Of a DNA stretch of 64,000 nt, positions 18,086-28,061 are shown one piece after another. The position numbers and the translations under genes were made by a program. Source of the stretch: Monomorium pharaonis (taxonomy: Eukaryota > Arthropoda > Insecta > Hymenoptera > Formicidae); assembly GCF_013373865.1 (NCBI RefSeq), contig NC_050472.1, forward strand, positions 8,985,276 to 9,049,275. Reading direction: 5' to 3'. Positions within the stretch are counted from its first letter, which is position 1; every line of letters begins with the position of its first letter. The notes below the pieces were generated by a model that did no database searches, was not told where the DNA came from, and was given only the letters and a program-made list of their open reading frames with translations.

Positions 18086-18607
18086 ATTTAAACATTTATA
18101 ATTAAAAAACTTAATTGTAATTTTATTATTTATAATTTTCAAGTTATTTCGTCATTTATAGTCATTGAATGATTTTGAAATTTTTTTTTTCATACTTGTT
18201 GTCGAATACCCCTGTGTATACTAACATTATTTTATTAAAAAATTATAGAGTAGTTTATTATTACAAGCAAAACAGTGTGTATGTAATTATTATCAAATTT
18301 AAAATAATATATGTAAATATATGTGCGCATGTGCTTTATATCTCGAGTGCTATTTATAATTTGATACAATTGATATTTCCAAAGAGGCTTTCTTTTCTTT
18401 TCGTTAAAGAATATAAGTGATACATCCTACATTTGACACAAGTATGTACAAAATGTGAATTTTCTATATACATTTTCTGATGTACATTTTTCTGTTTTTT
18501 TTTTTTTTTTAGACTTAAAGTAAGATTTAGATATAAGTCATTGTTTTGTACAAAACAACAGTATTATTTACGACGCTGTGATACACCGTATGCATTATAC
18601 AATGTAA

Positions 18608-18702
18608 GCGATAAGCAATGGTGCAAGTTTTCAGCCGCTAGCATCAACGAGATCACCTTGCTGATGCTGACGACTGAAAATTTGCACTACAGGCGATAAG
18701 CA
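18608..18702. mobile_element. 75-bp hairpin flanked by 10-bp direct repeats
   Basis: The direct repeat GCGATAAGCA occurs at 18608-18617 and again at 18693-18702. Between them is a 75-bp imperfect hairpin whose ends read gtgcaagttttcag and ctgaaaatttgcac. Direct repeats hugging an inverted-repeat unit are what a transposition with target-site duplication would leave. The small size and 10-bp duplication do not let me name a superfamily. Confidence 0.65.
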
Positions 18703-18937
18703 TTTCTATATTACTATATTAATACTTATTTGTGCAATTTTATCTATTTAATGTTTAATTATAGTTTTGACAATATTTGCGTTATTAGTTCTATTGTACT
18801 TGTATTATTTTCTTACGGAAATCTTACTTCATCAATAAACAAAGTATATAAGTGTATTTTTATTATACTTTCATTGTATTTGGACTTTAAGAAAATACAT
18901 ACAACTATTTTATTTTATTTATATCGGAGTCTTGTTA

Positions 18938-19079
18938 TTATGGTCTTCCAGTTTGTATTCCAATACAAGTAAAATCTTCAGCTTTCATAACTTGTGTAAA
19001 CGTTGTATTTTCTGGCAACGGTTTCATGTCTATCCAAAATCTATCAGTTTGTATAGTTGGCCTTACATCTTGTGTAGAT
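18938..19079 (-). pseudogene. Unassigned exon-like open segment
   Basis: After an acceptor-like CAACAG, the minus strand stays open for about 46 codons to a TAA. The encoded peptide has balanced, protein-like composition and ends in KAEDFTCIGIQTGRP. It lies directly downstream of the VPS52 remnant but does not match what I know of VPS52. It could be the last exon of an unrelated gene copy or chance. I do not recognise the family. Confidence 0.3.
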
Positions 19080-19094
19080 CTGTTGATAATATAT

Positions 19095-19856
19095 ATCTAT
19101 AGAGAGGCACTTTTGTCCTCTCGCAAGGAAATCCTTCAACTACACTTGCAGTAGCTGCGCTAAATTCCACGTATCTTCTAAAAGTTTATAAAAGATTATC
19201 AATATTACACATATTAAAACGTTATTGAATAATTAAATGTCATTATAAAAATCTTAATTTTTACATTTAAACACTTATGTAACATGGATTAGTCTCCTTG
19301 TTAAATTTCAATGAATCGCAATCCTTTACATTGTTTATATATAATTGAAACACAAATTCCAATCTAAAAAAGACAAAAAACTGCAAAATGTAAAATAATA
19401 CAAAATATTAAAATAATTATTGTAATTATTTTGAAATACATTATGCCAAATTATAGACCTTGAGTTGTCCCAGTATTTATCCAGTGCTGGTGCAGCTCTT
19501 TTGTGACAGCAACTGATAACGCACCACTAAATATAGGCAGAAAAATAAAGCAATTGTATCATAACAAGCCTCAATGAACGATTGCACATTTTTTATCAAA
19601 AGGCTCATTGTTTATCCTCTAACCTAACCTAACCTGTCAAGAGAAAGGGATGATTTATATTACAAGTACATATATATATCTGTTTAAATACATTGAATTA
19701 TAATTATTAAATACGACTAATTTCTTACCTAATTGAAAATATACCTAATGCCTATGCATTATGAACTTGGAAAGATTCCAACAGAAACAGATATTCTCTG
19801 CATCTATTATCAACTACAGCATATCGTTCACTACTGAATAGGGCTTCGTAATGATA
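19095..19856 (-). pseudogene. VPS52: VPS52 pseudogene fragment, four exons with introns
   Basis: VPS52 is a subunit of the GARP/EARP complexes that tether endosome-derived vesicles to the trans-Golgi network. Four minus-strand pieces match its central-to-C-terminal part in order. They are 19729-19856 (FSSERYAVVDNRCREYLF), 19459-19620 (ACYDTIALFFCLYLVVRYQL, then PALDKYWD), 19275-19363 (KDCDSLKFNKETNPCYI) and 19095-19177 (RRYVEFSAAT, then GFPCERT). Splice sites survive at several edges: GTAAGA after the first, GT after the second, and AG before all but the second. Defects are TAG near the end of the first piece, TAA where a conserved Lys codon of GKT is expected, a frame change between YQL and KR, and a damaged donor after the third. 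Preserved introns argue for a DNA-level duplicate rather than a retrocopy. Confidence 0.82.
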
Positions 19857-20432
19857 CTATCAGATTATAACATTTATTTAAAAACCAAGCTTTTTGTATT
19901 ACAAATTATAATATTTGTCAATTGACAATTATTTATCAATATTTGTCTTAAACTGATGTGAAAACATTTCTCATGTCCTAGGGCTGGTTGTTTCAACTTT
20001 TTATGGTAAACTAATTACTATATCAGGTAAATGTGTCTGTCTTAATTTATTTAAAAAAAAAGAACGAAGATAGACACATGCTTATCTAAATAATTATTGT
20101 AAACATTATAAATAAATTATCTATTTAATATTGTTTAAGTCGAAACTCTAAAGCAATCCGATTTCACGTCGCGTTCGTCAGTCACAAAACACAATTTGAC
20201 GAGCAATTCATAATAGTATTGTAAAGCCATCCCTTCTAGGAAAAACTGTAAAGAATTTATTACAAAAACTAATACCTTACGCAAAATACAAATTTGTATC
20301 TTCTTACATTTGGAGCAAGTGTCTAATCAATTTGACTGCCAATATAAATAATGAGTTGATACATTTTTCAGGCAGCGTAATTTACATAAATTGACGAGAA
20401 TTAAACTCGCGGAAGAGTAATAAAATAAGAAA
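19857..20432. other. Non-coding region beside the VPS52 remnant
   Basis: AT-rich DNA with a weak inverted repeat around 19985-20140. A minus-strand open stretch near 20150-20240 follows an acceptor-like TTTACAG, but I could not match it to VPS52 or any other family. Confidence 0.4.
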
Positions 20433-21496
20433 CCCAGTAAACACAGTAATATAGCAGCAGTGTAACAGCAATGTAACCGAATATAACAGGTTACGTTACT
20501 CTGAAATTACACGTAACTTACATGTAAATTACAATTTCCGACTCAGCAATATAACATGTTATAATTACATGTTATCTAACCGTTACACAACAGTTACAAA
20601 GAAAAATAAAATAAAATATAAATTTATTTTTTTAAAATTATTTTTATCAACCGCACATACTACATTTAGAATAAATTTTTATTAATTAATTAAATTTAAA
20701 TTATGCAATTTTTTATTTTATTCTTATTTGCCGCTGCTAGGTTTGAACCCGGGACCTTAGGATGACGAACCTTGTACTCTACCTGCTACGCCAATTTGAC
20801 TCATCGATATGGGTACTTGTTATTGTCTACATATACTTATATGTTATAAACTGACGCAACTATGTTATTTTTTATAAAAGCAATTAAATTTTGCAAAACA
20901 TATTAAAAATAAATAGCATTAATTTATTTACTTATTAATTTTATTGTTGAATTTATCTTTTTCCATAACCTTAATAATTTGATGGAAATTGCGATCTATT
21001 TAGCACTAATCTTTGAAGCGTTCAAATGATTAATTAGATGGTTAACTATATAGATCGTAATTCTAAGACAATTTGAATAGTATACATTTCTTATTGTTTT
21101 TATTCAGCACATGATGAATTTCGATTTTGTGCATTTTTTGTGCGCAGTAATTGTAGACAAACCGTTATTTTTGAAAACATTATCTTTATAATAATTTTTT
21201 TTATTATCAAATAGATCTATCATTCAGGATGTTATAATGTTGTCTGATTTCTGAGTCAACTACGACGCATCGTTCCGTAATAACATTGATACGAACATGT
21301 TATGTTACGATTATACAATTTTTGTTGAATAACTGTAACGCCAAAACGATGTATAACAGCTATATCACTTGCGTATAACAAATATTACGGAACAGGTTAT
21401 TTCCATGTCATATAGCACTTACATATTACAAGAATAACAATGTTAAATTACTTGTAACTTCCATGTATATTGCCGCTATAAAATGTGTTCACTGGG
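20433..21496. mobile_element. TIR element A, CCCAGTAAACACA ends
   Basis: The left end CCCAGTAAACACA mirrors the right end TGTGTTCACTGGG. Subterminal regions repeat ATAACATG/CATGTTAT and GTTACATGTAAC-type palindromes many times. The roughly 1.06-kb interior has no transposase and carries a cargo of about 400 bp, including a tRNA-like segment, that recurs inverted in element B at 26.4-27.5 kb. This is a non-autonomous DNA element of a superfamily I cannot name. Confidence 0.7.
20731..20800 (-). other. tRNA-like segment with Pol III A and B boxes
   Basis: The minus strand contains TGGCGTAGCAGG, an exact match to the A-box consensus TRGCNNAGYNGG, and about 30 bp further on GGGTTCAAACC, a close B-box match. 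The 7-nt ends do not pair as an acceptor stem and the T stem is poor, so this is not a functional tRNA. It could act as an internal Pol III promoter, as in tRNA-derived SINEs, but it sits in the middle of its repeat rather than at a 5' end. Confidence 0.65.
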
Positions 21497-21502
21497 AATA
21501 TA

Positions 21503-23949
21503 CAGGGTGTCCCTAAGCACCCACGCCAATGCTTGTAAAGAGGTAGAAGGGATCGAGATGAACATACAGGTCCAATATTTTCTTGGGTTAGGTTTACAAA
21601 TAATCGAGATATCAATTTTTTTAATTGTGCGAATGAGAGCGCGCCGCGGCGCGCCGTAGGAAGAGCCGAGCCGCTCGAGCCGTAGCGCGGCCCACTGTGT
21701 GAAGCATTGGCTGCCGGTGACGGGGAGAAGGAGGAGAAGCGGCGCCGCTGCCTGTGCTTCGCCGCCCTCACGTCCCGCAGCACCGCGTCTAGACTCGCAT
21801 CAATGGCCGCTCTCGCCTCCCACCGCACCGCGCCTAGACTCGCGTCGTTACGCACATTCGCAATTACTTGACAAAATTATTTAGCAAAGATAGGGACAAA
21901 TTAAAACCGTAATAAACTTCTGTGATTGAGAAAGTCGAAAGAGAGAAAGCGATGGAAACTTATGGAATCTTAAAATAATCTAATTTCTATCGTAATTGCG
22001 AATATAGTAAATTAATGATAGTTTTCGGTACATTGACGATATATTCTTTCTTTTTCCTAAATATCTTATTTACAGTATCATACAACTCGAATTTTGTTTC
22101 TTATCGAATTGTATCGTACTGTTAAATCCTTGATAAAAACATTGATAAAAATTCGTAAATTTATTCGTCAAATCATTATCGTAAATTCACGATTGATTCT
22201 CAAATTGATAGTTTTTTTTTCGTCTATTATAATATTTGCTACATCGAGTTCTCTCATCGTTATCTTTTTTCTCTTACACGATATATTCATAAATATTTCT
22301 TCATATTTAATCAAAATGATGCAACAATCGAACAAACTTTTCTAACAGAAAATGCGAGAACGATAGAAAATAATATCATTTTTTTAAATTTGTTCCTTTT
22401 GATTTAGAGATGGATTATAAAATAGAAATCAATTAGATTTTTGTGTTGCTATTTTAAATAAATCACTGAAAATCTATCATAATTAATAATGCAATTAAAG
22501 AAATACTTATCCATAATATGTTACATTCTTTGTAATAACATCTAGAAAAATGCCCCCCTGTTGATGTGACGATTTCACAATAGTGTTGCGCTTCTTGCGT
22601 CGCGCTCTCGCATTCGTCAGCTCTACAAACTCTGTACACAATTGCGCACTCCCGTGCGCACGAAATAGGATAGCACGTTTTCTTAAAAAAACGGAATTTA
22701 TTCAAAACACTCCAATACACGAGCTTGACAGCTCGAGAACCGACATAAACAGCAATATGACAACGTTCTTCTCTATAGCAACCAGCTGACTCGCGCGGCC
22801 GGGCGACGCGTGCAGTACGCGTGCAACAATAGATTAGGGGCGATGCGTCTTCTACGAATTATGCTTAGAGATTAACGTTCAACATCACGTATTGTCAATA
22901 CAACTCTAAGTTTTCTTTTATGACGATAGAAAACTTAGAGTTTCTGCTATCTTTAATTGCATTATTAATTACGATAGATTTTCAGTGATTTATTTAAAAT
23001 AGCAACACGAAAATCTAATTGATTTTTATTTTATAATCCATCTCTAAATCAAAAGGAACAAATTTAAAAAAAAGATATTATTTTCTATCGTTCTCGCATT
23101 TTCTGTTAGAAAAGTTTGTTCCATTGTTGCATCATTTTGATTAAATATGAAGAAATATTTATGAATATATCGTGTAAGAGAAAAAAGATAACGATGAGAG
23201 AACTCGATGTAGCAAATATTATAATAGACGAAAAAAAAAACTATCAATTTGAGAATCAATCGTGAATTTACGATAATGATTTGACGAATAAATTTACGAA
23301 TTTTTATCAATGTTTTTATCAAGGATTTAACAGTACGATACAATTCGATAAGAAACAAAATTCGAGTTGTATGATACTGTAAATAAGATATTTAGGAAAA
23401 AGAAAGAATATATCGTCAATGTACCGAAAACTATCATTAATTTACTATATTCACAATTACGATAGAAATTAAATTATTTTAAGATTCCATAAGTTTCCAT
23501 CGCTTTCTCTCTTTCGACTTTCTCAATTACAGAAGTTTATTACGGTTTTAATTTGTCCCTATCTTTGCTAAATAATTTTGTCAAGTAATTGCGAATGTGC
23601 GTAACGACGCGAGTCTAAGCGCGGTGCGGTGGGAAGCGAGAGCGGCCATTGATGCAAGTCTAGACGCGGTGCTGCGGGACGTGAGGGCGGCGAAGCACAG
23701 GCAGCGGCGCCGCTTCTCCTCCTTCTCCCCGCCACCGGCAGCCAATGCTTCACACAGTGGGCCGCGCTACGGCTCGAGCGGCTCGGCTCTTCCTACGGCG
23801 CGCCGCGGCGCGCTCTCATTCGCACAATTAAAAAAATTGATATCTCGATTATTTGTAAACCTAACCCAAGAAAATATTGGACCTGTATGTTCATCTCGAT
23901 CCCTTCTACCTCTTTACAAGCATTGGCGTGGGTGCTTAGGGACACCCTG
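21503..23949. mobile_element. Large palindromic element with arms of about 1 kb
   Basis: The element begins CAGGGTGTCCCTAAGCACC and ends with the exact inverse. It is flanked by TA on both sides, compatible with the TA duplications of Tc1/mariner elements. The arms (21503 to about 22500, and about 22955 to 23949) are near-identical inverted copies, so every open frame in one arm has a mirror frame in the other. No transposase motif is visible. The centre holds a candidate solo LTR. The high arm identity suggests recent origin or gene conversion between arms. Confidence 0.8.
22559..22884 (-). mobile_element. Candidate solo LTR inside the palindrome
   Basis: The segment starts TGTTGA and ends TCAACA, giving 5'-TG...CA-3' with 6-bp inverted ends. 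It is GC-richer than the surrounding arms. Read on the minus strand, an AATAAA signal lies at 22697-22702, well placed for an LTR R region. No target duplication is obvious and no second copy is in the window, so assignment as an LTR is an inference from structure. Confidence 0.45.
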
Positions 23950-23996
23950 TATATAAATAATGACAATTTCTAACAAGCACTGAATGCTCAGGTGCG

Positions 23997-24433
23997 TACA
24001 ATAATATATTTGTGCGCAATCGGGTCGGTGTGCAATCGGGTCCGTGTGCAATCGGGTCGGTGTACAATCGAGTCCGTGTGCAATCGGGTCGGTGCGAAAT
24101 TGGCTCCGTGTGCAAACGGGTCGGTGCGCAATCGGGTCCGTGTGCAATCGGGTCGGTGTGCAAACGGGTCGGTGCGCAATCGGGTCCGTGTGCAAACGGG
24201 TCGTGTGCAATCGGGTTGGTGCACAATCGGGTCGGTGTGCAATCGGGTCCGTGTGCAATCGGGTCGGTGTGCAATCGAGTCCGTGTGCAATCGGGTCGGT
24301 GCGCAATCGGGTCCGTGCCGTGTGCAATTGGGTCCATGTGCAAACGGGTCGGTGCGCAATCGGGTTCGTGTCCAATCGGATCCGTGTCCAATCGGGTCGG
24401 TGCGCAATCGGGTCCGTGTGCAATTGATTCTGT
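23997..24433. repeat. 16-bp minisatellite, left block
   Basis: About 27 tandem units of a 16-bp sequence of the form gtgtgcaatcgggtcc, often alternating with ggtgcgcaatcgggtc. Because 16 is not a multiple of three and the units lack stops, most frames stay open and yield 120-220-residue reading frames. Those are by-products of the repeat. The array resumes at 25370 after an inserted TIR element. Confidence 0.92.
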
Positions 24434-25368
24434 CCAGCAAACACAGTTACATAACATCAATGTTGGCACAATAAAACGGGAAGTAACACGCAATATAATA
24501 TGTGCGTTACATGTAACGTCTATGTTAATTGTAATTTCCCACTCATACAAAGTTATAGTTATATTATATAAATATAACATGTAACTGAGATAAAACATTA
24601 ATGTTATGCAACAATTATATTTTAATTATATGACTGTAATCTTATATTGAGATTAATGGTTTTATTAAATTTGCTATAAATTTGCAGACTAACCTCAATC
24701 TTGCAAACTAAATATCTGGAATGATCAATTACATATTATTGAAAATAATTACAAAATATAGCTGTACATTATTTTCTACTGCCAAATTGTAAATTTAGTA
24801 CAAAATTTAATGGAAAAATAAAAAGGATTGTCTCGGATAAAATAGATCTTGTGTCTCATGCAGCAAGACACAGCGATAAGACTTCCTTGGGCTTGGTGGA
24901 TGGTCTGGATCGCGCTGAAACTCAGAATCGTCGCATCGTCGCGTTAATCACGATCACACTTAACAATTAAATCAGCACCGCTCGAGTACACCGGCACCAT
25001 CAGACTTGTTCTGCCAGAACACCGGCAGCGGATATGTATCGCGTCACGAAATGGCATTGCCAAAAGCTTTCTCGCGTAATTTAAATATAATATCAATATA
25101 ATAGATCTGTATTGCGCAATACGAATATTATATAAAATATTATATAACATCAATATAACTTCAATATAAAATCCGTTATATAAGTGTTGTTATGTTACTA
25201 TTATTTCAATATTGTGAATAAATAACAAAAAAATGTAAAAATTAATATAAAACCGTTATATTGTACTCGAATAACAATCTAAATTGCATTAACATGATTG
25301 TAAGGTAACATTTGTTATCTCACATGTTACTTTCGTGCAATGTTGCGTCTATATTCTGTGTTTGCTGG
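24434..25368. mobile_element. TIR element inserted in the minisatellite
   Basis: The left end CCAGCAAACACAG is the inverse of the right end CTGTGTTTGCTGG. Subterminal ATAACAT and GTTACATGTAAC motifs link it to element A. About 220 bp near 24850-25075 is much richer in GC than the rest and contains a 37-residue open frame; it may be captured host DNA. It splits one minisatellite array in two. Confidence 0.75.
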
Positions 25369-25369
25369 G

Positions 25370-25590
25370 TGTGTCCGATTTAAACGCTATGTGTCCGATC
25401 GCTGTTGTGTCCAATAGGGTCTGTGTCCAATCGAGTCGGTGTCTAATCGGGTCCGTGTCCAATCGCGTCCGTGTCCAATCGGGTCCATGTCCAATCGCGT
25501 CCGTGTCTAATCGGGTCCGTGTCTAATCGGGTCCGTGTCCAATCAGGAAATACTACTGTGTCCAATCGCTTATGTGCGCAATCGGGCCTC
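25370..25590. repeat. 16-bp minisatellite, right block
   Basis: Tandem units of the form gtgtccaatcgggtcc, more diverged than the left block, with gtgtctaatc and gtgtccgatc variants. The 16-bp period matches the left block, consistent with one array interrupted by insertion. Confidence 0.88.
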
Positions 25591-25739
25591 ACTCATAACA
25601 GCTATATCACTTGCGTATAACAAATATAACGTAACAAATTATTTCCATGTCATATAGCACCTACATATCACAAGAATAACAATGTTAAATTACATGTAAC
25701 TTTCATGTTATATTGCCGCTATAAAATGTGTTCACTAGG
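25591..25739. mobile_element. Right-end fragment of an element A copy
   Basis: The sequence matches the last 150 bp of element A (21345-21496), down to the terminal gtgttcact. Its left partner is not evident, so either the 16-bp array replaced the interior of this copy or the copy is truncated. Confidence 0.7.
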
Positions 25740-26366
25740 TATGTACAACCCCCCCCCTACACACACATTACATACTAAAATTTTTTTAATTAAATAAATA
25801 TTGTTTATAAGTTTTTAAACATTTAAAAAATTCATATATTTGTAAATTTACACGAAAAAAATTTTATAGTAAAATTATGTATGATTTATTATTTATGATA
25901 GTAACCACAAACTGTAAGAAAAAATTTCAGAAAATTATATCATACAAGTAGTGTGAATATTATCGTAATTTGATGAAAAACAATAAAAATTTTCATAATT
26001 CCTTCTTGGTCCGCGTTTACTACTTACCATCGTAATTTTTACCATAGTTTTTTCCGTGTATTATAAGTATATCACAAGGATTAATGTTATTAAAAATATA
26101 AGTGTCCTAGTTATTTAATTTTTAATTAAAAATATAAAGTTGAAACAAGCATTTTAATTGATTGTCATTTCCATTTTAATCAATAAAATTTTCTAATGTT
26201 TTTTGAAGAAGTATATATATAGGTATAAATTTTGTTTCGAGCATATAATAACAGCTTCTTTTAAAATTTATAATGACAGTTTACAACGTTAAAGACTATC
26301 ATCAAAAAAATATTTTTTATTCAAAATAATCGTTATTTATTAAAAAAATAAATTTAGTAATCGCTT
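25740..26366. other. Non-coding AT-rich region
   Basis: Poly-C at 25750 is followed by AT-rich DNA. No gene seen. Confidence 0.55.
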
Positions 26367-27498
26367 CCCAGGTAGCAAGCCCACGTCATTTTGACGTCCC
26401 AAAATGGTCATATGTCGTCAAAATAACCATTTTTTTACATGACCTAAAATTGACGTCATGATGACGTCATTTCGAAGTCATATTTCAGTCATGATCTGAC
26501 GATTATTTTCCCAGACAGCATACATCCAAAATCGGGACATAAAGACGTCATTAAGACGTATTTTAGACACGGTCTAAAGCGGTGTCTATACAATGAGATT
26601 TAAGGCGTAAGGCATAAGCATATTATATAAGCATATTATATTCAACTTTAAGAGAACTTTTTTAAGAAAACATTTAGATATCTTGGAAATAATTTCAAAA
26701 TGGTCAAATTAACCATTTGAACGCTTCAATGATTAGTGCTAAATAAATTTCGCGCAATTTCCATCAAATTATAAAGGTTATGGAAAAAGTTAAATTTAAC
26801 AATAAAATTAATAAGTAAATAAGTTAATGCTATTTATTTTTAATATGTTTTGCAAAATTTAATTGCTCTTATAAAAAATAATATAATTGCGACAGTTTAT
26901 AACATATAGGTATATGTAGACAATAACAAGTACCCATATCGATGATTCAAACTGGCGTAGCAGATAGAGTACAAGGTTTGTAATCCTAAGGTCCCGGGTT
27001 CAAAACCTACCAGCGGCAAGTAAGAATAAAATAAAATAATATAATTTAAATTCAATTAATTAATAAAAATTGGTCCCAAATTAGTACGTACTGTTGATAA
27101 AAATAAAAAAAAAATTTTTTTTTAATTTTATTTTTTAATCTCTAGTTGCATTTTAAAGATATCCGATTTAAGAAATCTTTTAGATATTAGTTTCATGATA
27201 TCTTTCTGTTCTCAAAAAACGACGCATTGGTTAACATTCTGACATTATATGTTATCTTTTAGAAGTCTCTTTATGTTATTTTCAGATTTTCAGAAACGGG
27301 ATATCTTTTAGAGATCTTTTTGACAACATATTGTTCACGTCATTCTATGACGTCAAAATACGGTACATTTCATGACGTCAGGAATTTGTGACATTCGACC
27401 GTCATTTTAACGTCATAAGGGCGTCATTTTGTGACGTCAAGAATAGTCAGTAAATGACCATTTTGAGACGTCAAAATGACGTGAGCTTGCTACCTGGG
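26367..27498. mobile_element. TIR element B, rich in TGACGTCA motifs
   Basis: The left end CCCAGGTAGCAAGC mirrors the right end GCTTGCTACCTGGG. About 150 bp at each end is packed with GACGTCA, GACGTC and close variants on both strands. The interior (about 26705-27105) matches the cargo of element A in inverted orientation, including the tRNA-like segment. No transposase is present. A second terminus-like CCCAGACAGCAT at 26514 suggests nesting. Confidence 0.75.
26944..27014 (+). other. tRNA-like segment, second copy
   Basis: It carries TGGCGTAGCAGA as an A box and GGGTTCAAAACC as a B box with the same spacing as the 20.7-kb copy. The acceptor ends do not pair. Flanking sequence on both sides is shared with the first copy, so the tRNA-like piece travels inside a larger unit. 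Confidence 0.62.
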
Positions 27499-28061
27499 TT
27501 CTTTAAGCATTAGAACTGATATTTTTTGTACACATGTATGTACATGTATGTACACACATACTTTTTGTCGTTAAAAAATTTTATTTTTATTTAAAAAAGT
27601 AAAAAACTATCATAATTCGAAGAGAGAATTTCGCGTTACACGTCGCTTGTGCGTAGCAATTGCCGCTTGTTGTAACTCCTCCCGCGCGCTTAGCAATCTC
27701 AAGGTTCAAGCGTTAGGGAGGGGCGGCCGCCGCGGTCGAGCGCTCAACGCATTTGCATTTGCCGGTAGGCCGGGCTAATACAGAAAATTTTACAAGTTAA
27801 TAACTCGTTAACTATTGCAAAAATGGAAAAAAGATAAGGACTTTTCTGTTCAGCTTAATGCGCTCCATGGTGGAAGAATACAAGTGTGCTCGTACTCAAG
27901 ACGAATTTCGGTACGGTTTTGCGCAGATTTCAGATGCGGCCATTTTAAAAAAAGAGAAAGAGAAAAGAGATTCCTTCTCTCTTTCATTATTTCTGTTCCT
28001 ATTGCCTGTTGTCTGGCATTGTGTTTAGGCCCTATTATGAAAAAGTTAGTCTCTTTCCCAT
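27499..28061. other. Non-coding segment, possible foldback shoulder
   Basis: A GC-rich patch at 27640-27775 is followed by sequence around 27855-27900 (catggtggaagaata, gtgtgctcgtac) whose inverse appears at about 29405-29450 before acaccctgtatatt. The two may be the shoulders of an element surrounding the next one. An open frame here has no recognisable domain. Confidence 0.45.

Noticed and set aside
20731..20800. Functional tRNA gene
   Set aside because: A and B boxes are present, but the acceptor stem does not pair and the T stem is poor.
21448..23956. Paired 119-135-codon frames in the palindrome
   Set aside because: Mirror copies in the two arms with no transposase or other domain. They follow the GC-rich outer arm.
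23914..24598. Open frames of 120-220 codons in several frames of the minisatellite
   Set aside because: A 16-bp unit without stops is open in most frames. The peptides are pure repeats with no independent evidence of translation.
23997..25590. CRISPR-like array
   Set aside because: The units are contiguous 16-bp repeats without spacers, in a eukaryotic genome.
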